DNA of 64,000 bases from Streptomyces coeruleorubidus (GCF_008705135.1 NZ_CP023694.1:3596001-3660000); one strand, 5' to 3'. Numbered from the stretch's first letter, positions 34,410 to 42,527 are shown. Numbers and translations: made by a program. Notes: generated by a model not told the origin, from the sequence alone.

Positions 34410-36818
34410 ATGAGTGACGAGCCTCAGCCGCAGCAGCCGACACCGGGCTGGGCACCGACAGAGCCGCAGGCGGACGGCGACCCGAACACGCCGGAGGCCC
34501 GGCCGGCCGGGAAACCGAAGCGGACCGGCTGGCGCCGGATCATCCCGACCTGGCGTATGACGCTCGGCGCCTTCATCATCGTCACCCTGCTGCTGGTCGG
34601 CGGCTTTTCCCTCGGCTACTCACTGGTGAAGATCCCGCCGGCCAACGCGCTCGCCACGAAGCAGGCCAACGTGTACCTCTACGCGGACGGTTCCGTGATC
34701 GCCCGCGACGGCGAGATCAACCGGGAGAACGTCTCGCTCCCGCAGATCTCCAAGGACGCCCAGCACGCGATCCTGGCCGCGGAGGACCGCGACTTCTACA
34801 CCGAGTCCGCCGTCGACCCCAAGGCCATGGTCCGCGCCGCCTGGAACACGGCCCTCGGCAAGGGCAAGCAGTCCGGCTCCACGATCACGCAGCAGTACGT
34901 GAAGAACTACTACCTGCGCCAGGAACAGACCGTCACGCGCAAGGCCAAGGAGTTCTTCATCGCGATCAAGCTGGACCGCGAGCAGAGCAAGGACCACATC
35001 CTCGAGGGCTACCTCAACACCAGCTACTTCGGCCGCAACGCCTACGGCATCCAGGCCGCCGCCCAGGCCTACTACGGCATGGACGCCAAGGACCTCGACC
35101 CGGCCCGCGGCGCCTACCTCGCCGCGCTCGTCAACGCCCCCAGCCAGTACGACGTCGTCGCCCACCCCGAGAACCGCAAGGCCGCCGAGTCCCGCTGGAA
35201 CTACGTCCTGGACGGCATGGTCAAGAAGGGCTGGCTCAGCGAGTCGAAGCGGGCCGGCATGAAGTTCCCCATGCCGAAGGAGTCCACCCTCTCCACCGGC
35301 ATGTCCGGGCAGCGCGGCTACATCGTCCGGACCGTCAAGGACTACCTCACCCAGAACAAGATCATCGACGAGAGCCGGCTCGACGCCGGCGGCTACCGCA
35401 TCACCACGACGCTCCAGAAGCCCAGGCAGGACGCCTTCGTGAAGGCCGTCAACGACAAGCTGATGGACAAGCTGGACAAGAAGAACAACAAGGTCGACAC
35501 CTACGTCCGCGCGGGCGGCGCCGCCGTCGACCCCAAGACCGGCAAGGTCGTGGCGATGTACAACGGCGTCGACTACGTCAAGCAGTACACCCCGAACGCC
35601 ACCCGCAGGGACTTCCAGGTCGGCTCCACCTTCAAGCCGTTCGTGTTCACCTCGGCCGTCGAGAACGACTCGCAGACCCAGGACGGCCGCCCGATCACCC
35701 CGTACACGATCTACGACGGCACCAACAAGCGCCCGGTCCAGGGCTGGACCGGCGACCCGTACGCTCCGGAGAACGAGGACCAGGTCTCCTACGGCGACGT
35801 CACCGTCACCGAGGCCACCGACAAGTCCGTGAACTCGGTGTACGCGCAGATGGCCGCCGACGTCGGCCCCCAGAAGGTCAAGCAGACCGCGATCGACCTC
35901 GGCGTCCCCGAGGCCACCCCCGACCTCGCCGACGGCCCCGCCATCGCGCTCGGCACGGCCACCGCCAGCGTCCTCGACATGGCGGAGGCGTACGCCACGC
36001 TCGCCAACCACGGCCGGCACGGCACGTACACGATGGTCGAGAAGGTCACCAAGGAAGGCACGCCGATCGAGCTGCCCGAGCGGCGCACCCGGCAGGCCGT
36101 GAGCCGCGAGGCCGCCGACACCACCACCTCGGTCCTGCGCAGCGTCGTCCAGAACGGCACGGCCTCCGCCGCGCAGGCCGCTGGCCGCCCCGCCGCGGGC
36201 AAGACCGGCACCGCCGAGGAGGACACGGCGGCCTGGTTCGCGGGCTACACCCCCGACCTCGCCACGGTCGTCTCCGTCATGGGCCAGGACCCGGTCACCG
36301 CCGCCCACAAGTCGCTGTACGGCGCGATGGGCCAGGACCGCATCAACGGCGGCGGGGCACCCGCCGAGATCTGGGCCCAGTTCACCCGGGACGCCCTGAA
36401 GGGCAAGCCGGTCACCGACTTCGACCTCAGGCTCGCCCCGGGCTCCGACGTCCCGCAGGCCCCCGGCACCGAAGCCCCGGCCGACCCCACCACGGGCAGC
36501 ACCAGCGACGGCGGCAGCACGTCCACCGGCGGCCAGGACACCGGCACCGAGACGCCCGGCCAGAGCCCGAGCGCCCCCGCGGGCCAGACCCAGGGCCAGA
36601 CCGACGGCGGCACCACCGACGGCGGCACGGGCGGCGAGTCCCCGACCGGCGGCGGCACCGCGGACGGGGGGACCGGCGACGGCGGCACCGCCACCGACGG
36701 CGGTACGACCGACGGCGGCACGACGGAGGGCGGCGGCGACGAGACCGACGGCGGCGCGACGGGCGGGCCGACGGGCCCCGGCTGGGGCGTGGTCCCGCAG
36801 GGCTCGCGCCGCGAATAG
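34410..36818 (+). CDS. Class A penicillin-binding protein (transglycosylase/transpeptidase)
   Basis: I start at ATG 34410 (MSDEPQPQQ), giving 802 residues. A basic cytoplasmic tail leads to one membrane helix (about 50-72). The GT51 transglycosylase has E125 in ILAAEDRDFY, GSTITQQYVKNYYL and FGRNAYGIQAAAQAYYG. The transpeptidase has S406-K409 in VGSTFKPF, SVN at 473-475 and KTG at 598-600. It polymerises lipid II glycan and cross-links the peptides outside the membrane. The last 130 residues or so are a disordered tail of Thr, Asp, Gly and Ser repeats (TDGGTTDGG). An ECF-type promoter pattern precedes it. Confidence 0.95.
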   Translation: MSDEPQPQQPTPGWAPTEPQADGDPNTPEARPAGKPKRTGWRRIIPTWRMTLGAFIIVTLLLVGGFSLGYSLVKIPPANALATKQANVYLYADGSVIARDGEINRENVSLPQISKDAQHAILAAEDRDFYTESAVDPKAMVRAAWNTALGKGKQSGSTITQQYVKNYYLRQEQTVTRKAKEFFIAIKLDREQSKDHILEGYLNTSYFGRNAYGIQAAAQAYYGMDAKDLDPARGAYLAALVNAPSQYDVVAHPENRKAAESRWNYVLDGMVKKGWLSESKRAGMKFPMPKESTLSTGMSGQRGYIVRTVKDYLTQNKIIDESRLDAGGYRITTTLQKPRQDAFVKAVNDKLMDKLDKKNNKVDTYVRAGGAAVDPKTGKVVAMYNGVDYVKQYTPNATRRDFQVGSTFKPFVFTSAVENDSQTQDGRPITPYTIYDGTNKRPVQGWTGDPYAPENEDQVSYGDVTVTEATDKSVNSVYAQMAADVGPQKVKQTAIDLGVPEATPDLADGPAIALGTATASVLDMAEAYATLANHGRHGTYTMVEKVTKEGTPIELPERRTRQAVSREAADTTTSVLRSVVQNGTASAAQAAGRPAAGKTGTAEEDTAAWFAGYTPDLATVVSVMGQDPVTAAHKSLYGAMGQDRINGGGAPAEIWAQFTRDALKGKPVTDFDLRLAPGSDVPQAPGTEAPADPTTGSTSDGGSTSTGGQDTGTETPGQSPSAPAGQTQGQTDGGTTDGGTGGESPTGGGTADGGTGDGGTATDGGTTDGGTTEGGGDETDGGATGGPTGPGWGVVPQGSRRE

Positions 36819-36845
36819 GTCTGGTCAGTGACCGGAGGTCGCCTT

Positions 36846-37166
36846 TCAGTGGCCGGAGGTCGCCTTCAACCCCACCACGGCGACCAGCAGCAGGCACACG
36901 AAGAAGATCCGGGCGGCGGTGGCCGGCTCCCCCAGCACGACCATGCCGAACACCGCCGCACCGGCCGCGCCGATGCCCACCCACACGCCGTAGGCGGTAC
37001 CGATGGGCAGGGTCCTGGCCGCATGCGACAGCAGCAGCATGCTGGCGACGATGCCGGCACCGGTGAGAACGCTGGGGAGCGGGCGCGTGAAACCGTCGGT
37101 GTACTTCATACCGACGGACCACCCGACTTCGAGCAGACCGGCGACGACGAGCAGAACCCAGGCCAT
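36846..37166 (-). CDS. gdx: Gdx/SugE-type guanidinium exporter (SMR family)
   Basis: ATG 37166 has GGAGG 8 bases upstream and gives 106 residues. Four short helices fit the SMR fold. The N-terminal helix LLVVAGLLEVGWSVGMKYTD has the essential glutamate (E13) and the Gdx-type GWSVGMKYTDGF sequence; the SMR helix-3 pattern TAYGVWVGIGAAGAAVFG and helix-4 VCLLLVAVVGLKATS follow. Gdx proteins export guanidinium in exchange for protons as antiparallel dimers. A guanidine-III riboswitch lies in its leader at 37202-37245, which confirms the substrate class. Confidence 0.93.
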   Translation of the reverse strand: MAWVLLVVAGLLEVGWSVGMKYTDGFTRPLPSVLTGAGIVASMLLLSHAARTLPIGTAYGVWVGIGAAGAAVFGMVVLGEPATAARIFFVCLLLVAVVGLKATSGH

Positions 37167-37201
37167 GACGGCACCTCCGGGAATCGGGCTGACGGTGCGG
37201 T

Positions 37202-37245
37202 GCGTCGTCTTTGCCTTCATCCCGGTACGGCGCGTCTCGTCGGGG
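37202..37245 (-). promoter_or_regulatory. Guanidine-III (ykkC-III) riboswitch upstream of gdx
   Basis: On the minus strand the sequence CCCGACGAGACGCGCCG, then TACCGGGATGAAGGC, then AAAGACGACGC closely follows the ykkC-III consensus (CCGGACGAGGUGCGCCGUAC... and AAGACGGCGC). It folds as the small pseudoknot of this class, about 35 bases before the gdx start. Bound guanidinium would free the ribosome site and raise gdx expression. Confidence 0.85.
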
Positions 37246-37270
37246 ATCCCTCCAACGTAGCAAAGCAACG

Positions 37271-37308
37271 GCGAAGGGGCCGGTGACACCCGTCACCGGC
37301 CCCTTCGC
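37271..37308. terminator. Perfect hairpin terminator
   Basis: The arms GCGAAGGGGCCGGTGAC and its complement (17 bases each) flank an ACCC loop. On the minus strand it follows the GroES-like gene (stop at 37322) by about 14 bases. Confidence 0.85.
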
Positions 37309-37321
37309 GCTGCTGCCCGGA

Positions 37322-37678
37322 CTACAGATAAAGGCCCGTCGAGTCCTCCGAGCCCTCGAACCGGTCCGCGGCCACGGCGTGCAGATCACGCTCGCGCATG
37401 AGCACGTACGCAATACCGCGCACCTCGACCTCGGCACGGTCCTCCGGGTCGAACAGAACCCGGTCGCCCGGCTCCACGGTCCGTACGTTCTGCCCCACCG
37501 CGACGACCTCGGCCCAGGCCAGCCGCCGGCCGACCGCCGCCGTGGCGGGGATCAGGATGCCGCCGCCGGAACGCCGCTCGCCCTCGCTGGTGTCCTGCCG
37601 CACGAGTACGCGGTCGTGCAGCATCCGGATGGGCAGCTTGTCGGGATGGGTGCTGTGCTCGTTTCTCTTGGCGCTCAC
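37322..37678 (-). CDS. GroES-like co-chaperonin-fold protein
   Basis: GTG 37678 gives 118 residues. Residues 15-110 have the chaperonin-10 pattern: PIRMLHDRVLVRQDTSEGER, RSGGGILIPATAAVG, AEVVAVGQNVRTVEPGDRVL, then FDPEDRAEVEVRGIAYVLMR. The mobile-loop position (GILIPATA) fits GroES. It stands alone without groEL, unlike the main groES, and is shorter in its leader, so it is an orphan co-chaperonin paralogue. The C-terminal ERDLHAVAADRFEGSEDST is acidic. Confidence 0.85.
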   Translation of the reverse strand: MSAKRNEHSTHPDKLPIRMLHDRVLVRQDTSEGERRSGGGILIPATAAVGRRLAWAEVVAVGQNVRTVEPGDRVLFDPEDRAEVEVRGIAYVLMRERDLHAVAADRFEGSEDSTGLYL

Positions 37679-37722
37679 GCCCTGAAACCTACCTGTCTTC
37701 CCCGTGAACGTAAGCGGTCGGG

Positions 37723-38052
37723 TCAGCCCTTGCGCCGCCGCATGCTGACGGCGAGCAGCCCGACCACACCGACGACGACGAGCGCGACGGGCACGACCCG
37801 CTCCAGCCGCGGCGCCCCCTCCTCGTCCACGAACCGCGCCCGCACATCGGTGACGGCCCGGTTGACCTCCACATAGGCCCGCCCGAGGGTGTGATCGATA
37901 TTGGACGCCACCTTGGCCTTCGCGTCCCCGACGATCGTCTTCGGGTGCACCCGCACCCCGATCTCGTCGAGGGTCTCGGCCAGGGTCTCGCGGCGGCGCC
38001 TGATGTCCGCCTCGATCTGCGCCGGGGTCCTGGTGTCCGCCGTGTCCGCCAC
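37723..38052 (-). CDS. DUF3618 membrane-associated protein
   Basis: GTG 38052 with GGAGG 8 bases upstream gives 109 residues. The DUF3618 motif is seen in TPAQIEADIRRRRETLAETL, DEIGVRVHPKTIVGDAKAK. A hydrophobic helix (VVPVALVVVGVVGLLAVSM) near the C-terminus and a basic end (RRRKG) anchor it in the membrane. Its function is unknown; it is a common actinobacterial and proteobacterial small membrane protein, here divergent from bcp. Confidence 0.85.
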   Translation of the reverse strand: MADTADTRTPAQIEADIRRRRETLAETLDEIGVRVHPKTIVGDAKAKVASNIDHTLGRAYVEVNRAVTDVRARFVDEEGAPRLERVVPVALVVVGVVGLLAVSMRRRKG

Positions 38053-38147
38053 CGTGTCGCCTCCGAAGTCGGTGTGAAGCCTGTGCCGCACAGTCTGTCA
38101 GCTCCACGGCTCATCGCACTGTCAGGACCCCCGGTTACGCTGGTCCG

Positions 38148-38615
38148 ATGAGCGAGCGACTCCAGCCGGGGGATGTGGCCCCCGCCTTCACCCTGCCCGA
38201 CGCCGACGGCACCGAGGTGTCCCTGTCGGACCACAAGGGCCGCAAGGTCATCGTGTACTTCTACCCGGCCGCCCTCACCCCCGGCTGCACCAAGCAGGCC
38301 TGCGACTTCACGGACAACCTGGAGCTGCTGGCCGGCGCGGGCTATGAGGTGATCGGCATCTCCCCCGACAAGCCCGAGAAGCTGGCCAAGTTCCGCGACA
38401 AGGAGTCCCTCAAGGTCACGCTGCTGGCCGACCAGGACAAGCAGGTCCTGGAGGCGTACGGCGCCTTCGGCGAGAAGAAGAACTACGGCAAGACCTACAT
38501 GGGCGTCATCCGCTCCACGATCGTCGTGGACGAGGAGGGCAAGGTCGAGCGCGCGCTGTACAACGTCCGGGCGACGGGGCACGTGGCGAAGATCATCAAG
38601 GATCTGGGGATCTGA
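38148..38615 (+). CDS. bcp: Bcp/PrxQ-type thioredoxin-dependent peroxiredoxin
   Basis: The 155-residue protein has the PrxQ fold: FTLPDADGTEVSLSDHKGRK, VIVYFYPAALTPGCTKQACD with the peroxidatic and resolving cysteines 5 apart, then VIGISPDKPEKLAKFRDKES, and a C-terminal RSTIVVDEEGKVERALYNV. It reduces hydrogen peroxide and organic peroxides using thioredoxin. The start at ATG 38148 is standard. A perfect hairpin follows at 38632-38671. Confidence 0.95.
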   Translation: MSERLQPGDVAPAFTLPDADGTEVSLSDHKGRKVIVYFYPAALTPGCTKQACDFTDNLELLAGAGYEVIGISPDKPEKLAKFRDKESLKVTLLADQDKQVLEAYGAFGEKKNYGKTYMGVIRSTIVVDEEGKVERALYNVRATGHVAKIIKDLGI

Positions 38616-38631
38616 GGTCCCTCTGCATCCT

Positions 38632-38671
38632 GGAACGGCTCGTACCGGATAGGTCCGGTACGAGCCGTTCC
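38632..38671. terminator. Perfect 18-bp hairpin terminator
   Basis: The arms GGAACGGCTCGTACCGGA and its complement flank a TAGG loop, 17 bases after the bcp stop codon. It fits a Streptomyces hairpin terminator without a T-run. Confidence 0.85.
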
Positions 38672-38761
38672 GCATTTCGGGCGTGACTGTCCGATAAACG
38701 GTTCGTTACTCCGTGCGAGATCACGAACGGGTGGTCGGGGACGGGGTGACGGAGGGGCTCG

Positions 38762-39424
38762 ATGGGGGCGAGTGCGTACACCAGGGAGCGGCTGGAGGAG
38801 GCGGCTCGGGGGGCGCGGACGTTGTCGGAGGCGTTGGTGCGGTTGGGGGTGGATCCGAGGAGTCCGACGCGGCGGTATGTGCACGAGCGGATGAAGAGGC
38901 TCGGGGTGGACGTGTCGCACTTCGAGCGGGAGGGGGTGAAGTGGACGAGAGACGTCCTTGAGCGGGCGGTCGCGGCGTCGACGAACATGTGCGAGGTGCT
39001 GGGGCATCTCGGGCTGGAGGTGGTGGGCGGGCATCACACGCACATCAGCCGCCGGATCAAGGCGTACGGGATCGACACGTCGCACTTCGTGCCGGTGGTC
39101 CGCACGGAGAACATGAGGAACAACCAGCGCCGTCGAACCGCCGAGGAAATCCTCATCGAGGACACATCGACGCGCGCCAGACGGGTTCCGAGTACCCGCC
39201 TCAAGAGGGCCATGCGGGAGCTGGGCATCGAGGAGCGCTGCGCCCTGTGCGGTATCGAAGCTCTCTGGCTGGGGGAACCGCTACCTCTGGAGGTTGACCA
39301 CATCGACGGCAACTGGCGAAACAACCGGGTGGAGAACGTTCGACTCCTCTGTCCCAACTGTCACTCGACGACGGACAGTTACCGGGGGCGTGGCAAGGGA
39401 CGCGCGCAGGAGCGTGTCTCCTGA
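38762..39424 (+). CDS. HNH endonuclease-like protein with two N-terminal HTH-like modules
   Basis: The 220-residue protein starts at ATG 38762. Two similar modules of about 50 residues are at 6-57 and 60-112 (RLEEAARGARTLSEALVRLG ending VDVSHF, and VLERAVAASTNMCEVLGHLG ending IDTSHF). The C-terminal HNH domain has CALCG, then LEVDHIDGNWRNNRVENVRL and LCPNCHS, with the catalytic H, N and zinc cysteines present. It probably cuts or nicks DNA; the modules may recognise it. A second, shorter paralogue follows with its start overlapping this stop codon, and a tRNA lies after that. Confidence 0.85.
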   Translation: MGASAYTRERLEEAARGARTLSEALVRLGVDPRSPTRRYVHERMKRLGVDVSHFEREGVKWTRDVLERAVAASTNMCEVLGHLGLEVVGGHHTHISRRIKAYGIDTSHFVPVVRTENMRNNQRRRTAEEILIEDTSTRARRVPSTRLKRAMRELGIEERCALCGIEALWLGEPLPLEVDHIDGNWRNNRVENVRLLCPNCHSTTDSYRGRGKGRAQERVS

Positions 39425-39915
39425 GCAGGCGGCGAGCCCGACCCACTCCCGAGGAACTGCGCGTCGCGGTCGCCCAGTCCGTCTCCCTCGCAGAGGTGCT
39501 GCGCCGCCTGGGCCGGCCGGACAACGGCGGGCAGCGGGCGATGTTGCGCCAGTGGATCAGCCAACAACACGTCGACACGGCACACTTTCTGGGACAGGCG
39601 CACAACCAGGGCAAACCGGGAACCATCCCGGCCAAGCGCCCCGAGGAGATTCTGGTCCGGCACGACGGCAAGCGCAGGACCGGCACCTCGCTGTTGCGCC
39701 GCGCGCTCGGAGCCGCTGGTGTGCCTGAGCGGTGCACGCGATGCGGCATCGGCCCCGAGTGGCTCGGCAAGCCCATGACGCTGGAGGTCGATCACATCAA
39801 CGGGGACTGGAGCGACGACCGGCGCGAGAACCTGCGGCTGCTCTGCCCGAATTGCCACGCGATCACCAGGACGTGGTGCCGAGGAGGCCGCCGAGCGGTC
39901 CATCACGCCAAGTAG
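39421..39915 (+). CDS. HNH endonuclease-like protein, shorter paralogue
   Basis: The HTH-like module (TPEELRVAVAQSVSLAEVLR through VDTAHF) begins well before the first in-frame GTG at 39496. The start most in keeping with homology is CTG 39421, which has GGAG 7 bases upstream and overlaps the TGA of the first HNH gene (CTGA); GTG 39496 would remove half the module. The 164-residue form has one module and an HNH domain with CTRCG, LEVDHINGDWSDDRRENLRL and LCPNCHA. The role is as for the upstream paralogue, perhaps in a two-protein complex. Confidence 0.75.
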   Translation: MSRRRARPTPEELRVAVAQSVSLAEVLRRLGRPDNGGQRAMLRQWISQQHVDTAHFLGQAHNQGKPGTIPAKRPEEILVRHDGKRRTGTSLLRRALGAAGVPERCTRCGIGPEWLGKPMTLEVDHINGDWSDDRRENLRLLCPNCHAITRTWCRGGRRAVHHAK

Positions 39916-39930
39916 AGTAGGCAGCGCTGT

Positions 39931-40005
39931 GGGCCCGTACCCCAGCTGGCAAGAGGGCGCCGGTTTAGGTCCGGTGTGTCGTGGGTTCGAGTCCCACCGG
40001 GCTCA
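39931..40005 (+). tRNA. tRNA with UAG anticodon (Leu by code), short variable loop
   Basis: The 75-base sequence folds as a class I tRNA: acceptor GGGCCCG with CGGGCTC, a D arm with GG in the loop, the anticodon arm GCCGG-TTTAGGT-CCGGT, a 5-base variable loop, the T arm GTGGG-TTCGAGT-CCCAC and discriminator A. The anticodon TAG reads CUA leucine codons. Bacterial tRNA-Leu normally has a long variable arm, which is absent here. No CCA is encoded. A hairpin follows at once. Confidence 0.75.
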
Positions 40006-40010
40006 TCCAT

Positions 40011-40041
40011 GAAGGGCGCACCACTCAGTGGGGCGCCCTTC
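40011..40041. terminator. Hairpin terminator after the tRNA
   Basis: GAAGGGCGC pairs with GCGCCCTTC and the inner CCAC with GTGG around a TCA loop. It separates the tRNA from the convergent rdgB gene and can serve both. Confidence 0.85.
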
Positions 40042-40050
40042 TCCATGCCG

Positions 40051-40653
40051 TCAGTCAAGCAGTTCCCGAACCACCGGCACCAACGCCCTGAACGCCTGCC
40101 CCCGATGGCTGATCGCGTTCTTCTCCTGCGGAGTCAGTTCCGCGCACGTCCGCGTCTCCCCGTCCGGCTGGAGGATCGGGTCGTAGCCGAAGCCCCCCGA
40201 GCCCGTGGGCTCGTGGCGCAGGACGCCCCGCAGCCGGCCCTCGACCACCCGCTCCGTGCCGTCCGGCAGGGCCAGTGCCGCCGCGCAGGCGAAGTGGGCG
40301 CCGCGGTGTTCGTCGGCGATGTCCGAGAGCTGGGCGAGGAGCAGGTCGAGGTTGGCCTTGTCGTCGCCGTGGCGGCCGGACCAGCGGGCGGAGAAGATGC
40401 CGGGGGCGCCGTTCAGGACGTCGACGCAGAGGCCGGAGTCGTCGGCGACGGCCGGGAGGCCCGTGGCCCGGGCCAGGGCGTGGGCCTTGAGGAGTGCGTT
40501 CTCGGCGAACGTCACGCCCGTTTCCTTGACGTCGGGGATGTCCGGGTAGGCGTCGGCACCGACGAGTTCGTGGGGCAGCCCGGCTTCGGCGAGGATCGCG
40601 TGAAGTTCGGTGATCTTTCCGGCGTTGCGAGTGGCGAGGATCAAGCGCGTCAT
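40051..40653 (-). CDS. rdgB: RdgB/HAM1 non-canonical purine NTP pyrophosphatase
   Basis: ATG 40653 gives 200 residues (an upstream extension to 40683 is not supported). The Ham1 fold is plain: LILATRNAGKITELHAILAE, KETGVTFAENALLKAHALAR, AVADDSGLCVDVLNGAPGIF, FGYDPILQPDGETRTCAELT and EKNAISHRGQAFRAL. It hydrolyses ITP, dITP and XTP to the monophosphates, keeping them out of DNA and RNA. It is followed by the lipoprotein and RNase PH genes on the same strand, the usual rph-rdgB neighbourhood. Confidence 0.95.
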   Translation of the reverse strand: MTRLILATRNAGKITELHAILAEAGLPHELVGADAYPDIPDVKETGVTFAENALLKAHALARATGLPAVADDSGLCVDVLNGAPGIFSARWSGRHGDDKANLDLLLAQLSDIADEHRGAHFACAAALALPDGTERVVEGRLRGVLRHEPTGSGGFGYDPILQPDGETRTCAELTPQEKNAISHRGQAFRALVPVVRELLD

Positions 40654-40682
40654 GGCCCCAGTATTGCCGCAGCCGCGCCCCA

Positions 40683-40715
40683 TCAGGGGCGCGGGGAACT
40701 GCGCGACCAGCCACG
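40683..40715. repeat. Streptomyces intergenic repeat, copy 2
   Basis: Matches 5928-5960 at 32 of 33 bases. It lies in the 128-base gap between rdgB and the lipoprotein gene. Confidence 0.75.
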
Positions 40716-40781
40716 ACGGACCCGCGGTCGAACGTCCACCGAAACCCGGCAGACGAGTAGCCCGGCCCAGCCGGCGCAGCG

Positions 40782-41180
40782 TTACGGCGTGCAGACCTTG
40801 GTCAGTTCGCCGGCCGCGTCCGTGACCGGGCTGATGTCGGGCGTCTCGTCGCCGTTCTTGATCGCCGTACGGACGTTGCCGACGGCCTGGTCGAGGTCGT
40901 CGACTGCCTTGCTGACGTCGGCGTTGTCGGACTTGTCGCCGATCTTGTCGAGGTTCTTGTCGATGGAGTCGAGGGACTCGTCGAGCTGCGTCGGGTCGTT
41001 CGCGGCGTTGTCCACGGCCTGCTGGAGTTCCGTGACGCTGTCGGCGATGGCGTCGGCGGTCTGGACGCAGTCCAGCGCCTTGTCGACGGCGGCGCAGCCG
41101 GTGGTGAGTCCGGCGGTCAGCGCGACGGCCGCCAGGGTGGCGGCGACGGCTGCGGTGCGGCGTCGGCGGCTCGCGGCCAT
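40782..41180 (-). CDS. Putative lipoprotein with helical domain
   Basis: ATG 41180 gives 132 residues. The signal ends in the lipobox LTTGC (cysteine near residue 28). The rest is a helical, acidic repeat region (SVTELQQAVDNAANDPTQLD, ESLDSIDKNLDKIGDKSDN, VSKAVDDLDQAVGNVRTAI) with heptad-like spacing, so it may form a coiled coil. It lies between rph and rdgB on the same strand and may be cotranscribed. Function unknown. Confidence 0.8.
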   Translation of the reverse strand: MAASRRRRTAAVAATLAAVALTAGLTTGCAAVDKALDCVQTADAIADSVTELQQAVDNAANDPTQLDESLDSIDKNLDKIGDKSDNADVSKAVDDLDQAVGNVRTAIKNGDETPDISPVTDAAGELTKVCTP

Positions 41181-41322
41181 GGAACGGTCCCTCTCGTCGG
41201 TCGGGCCGGGCGGCCCGTGTGGCTGGCCGAGCGCACAGGGATGAGCCGTGCGCCCGTACTTCTTCAGACGCGAGTGTGCTCGGCGCGGTTGCCCGTGCCG
41301 AGCACCTGTCTTGGCGCGCCCT

Positions 41323-42060
41323 TTACTTTTCGAGGACGGTATCAAGCGCCGTGCGCTGGTGGGCGGCGAGTTCCGTGCAGCCGGCGACGGCGAGGTCGAG
41401 GAGGGCGTTGAGTTCGTCGCGGGCGAAGGGTTCGGCCTCGGCGGTGCCCTGGATCTCGACGAAGCGGCCGTCGCCGGTGCAGACGACGTTCATGTCGGTG
41501 TCGGCCTTGACGTCCTCCTCGTAGCAGAGGTCGAGGAGGGGGACGCCGCCGACGATGCCGACGGAGACGGCGCTGACGGTGCCGGTCAGGGGCTGGCGGC
41601 CGGCCTTGATGAGCTTCTTGCGCTGGGCCCAGGCGACGGCGTCGGCCAGCGCCACGTAGGCGCCGGTGATGGCCGCGGTGCGTGTGCCGCCGTCGGCCTG
41701 GAGGACGTCGCAGTCGAGGACGATGGTGTTCTCGCCGAGGGCCTTGTAGTCGATGACGGCGCGCAGCGAGCGGCCGATGAGGCGGCTGATCTCGTGGGTG
41801 CGTCCGCCGATGCGGCCCTTGACGGACTCGCGGTCGCCGCGGGTGTTGGTGGAGCGGGGCAGCATGGAGTACTCGGCGGTGACCCAGCCTTCACCGCTGC
41901 CCTTGCGCCAGCGCGGGACGCCTTCGGTGACGGAGGCGGTGCAGAAGACCTTGGTGTCGCCGAAGGAGACGAGGACGGAGCCTTCGGCGTGCTTGCTCCA
42001 GCCGCGTTCGATGGTGATCGGGCGGAGTTGCTGGGGGGTGCGGCCGTCGATTCGAGACAT
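41323..42060 (-). CDS. rph: Ribonuclease PH
   Basis: The 245-residue protein is a canonical RNase [82 protein letters not shown] with the phosphate-binding GGTRTA, and [20 protein letters not shown]. It trims the 3' ends of tRNA by phosphorolysis. It is the first gene of the rph-lipoprotein-rdgB group. The ATG at 42060 matches the family length. Confidence 0.96.
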   Translation of the reverse strand: MSRIDGRTPQQLRPITIERGWSKHAEGSVLVSFGDTKVFCTASVTEGVPRWRKGSGEGWVTAEYSMLPRSTNTRGDRESVKGRIGGRTHEISRLIGRSLRAVIDYKALGENTIVLDCDVLQADGGTRTAAITGAYVALADAVAWAQRKKLIKAGRQPLTGTVSAVSVGIVGGVPLLDLCYEEDVKADTDMNVVCTGDGRFVEIQGTAEAEPFARDELNALLDLAVAGCTELAAHQRTALDTVLEK

Positions 42061-42089
42061 GCCGCTGAGCCTATCCGTACATATGGAAG

Positions 42090-42117
42090 GGGCCCCTCCC
42101 GCGGTGGGAAGGGGCCC
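42090..42117. terminator. Hairpin terminator between nagF and rph
   Basis: GGGCCCCTCCC pairs with GGGAAGGGGCCC (one bulge) around GCGGT. It lies about 57 bases after the nagF stop on the minus strand. Confidence 0.7.
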
Positions 42118-42173
42118 TCACGACTGGCCTCGGGGGTTCGTCAGGGGGTGAAGCCCGGGACGATCCCCGCGCT

Positions 42174-42407
42174 TCACATCAGGTCTTCGATCTCCGCGGC
42201 GATGGGGTCGGCGTCGGTGCCGATGACGACCTGGATCGCGGTGCCCATCTTGACGACGCCGTGGGCGCCGGCGGCCTTCAGGGCGGCCTCGTCGACCTTG
42301 GCGGGGTCCACGACCTCGGTCCGCAGGCGGGTGATGCAGCCTTCGACCTCTTCGATGTTGTCGATGCCGCCGAGCCCGGCAACGATCTTCTCAGCCTTGG
42401 TGGCCAT
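42174..42407 (-). CDS. nagF: PTS EIIB component, N-acetylglucosamine type
   Basis: ATG 42407 gives 77 residues, the size of a free EIIB domain. The phosphorylated cysteine is in NIEEVEGCITRLRTEVVDPA, followed by GVVKMGTAIQVVIGTDADPI. In S. coelicolor the GlcNAc PTS has a stand-alone EIIB (NagF) serving the EIIC NagE2; both are here as a divergent pair with DasR sites between. It passes phosphate from EIIA to incoming GlcNAc. The second permease gene, nagE1, found in S. coelicolor, is not present. Confidence 0.9.
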   Translation of the reverse strand: MATKAEKIVAGLGGIDNIEEVEGCITRLRTEVVDPAKVDEAALKAAGAHGVVKMGTAIQVVIGTDADPIAAEIEDLM

Positions 42408-42527
42408 GTTCGTTCTCCCTGATCCGAACCGCTTTGTCGCAGTAACCCACAGTTGACCCAACTTTGCGAGCGGTCATGTCGTGCGTGCCGAAGGATGGCG
42501 TCACGTCAGTGTGCGACCGTCCGTTCG

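Noticed and set aside
39931..40005. tRNA as the attachment site of the integrase at 45169
   Set aside because: The tRNA is 5 kb away across conserved core genes and is intact, with no partner copy of its 3' end seen near the integrase.
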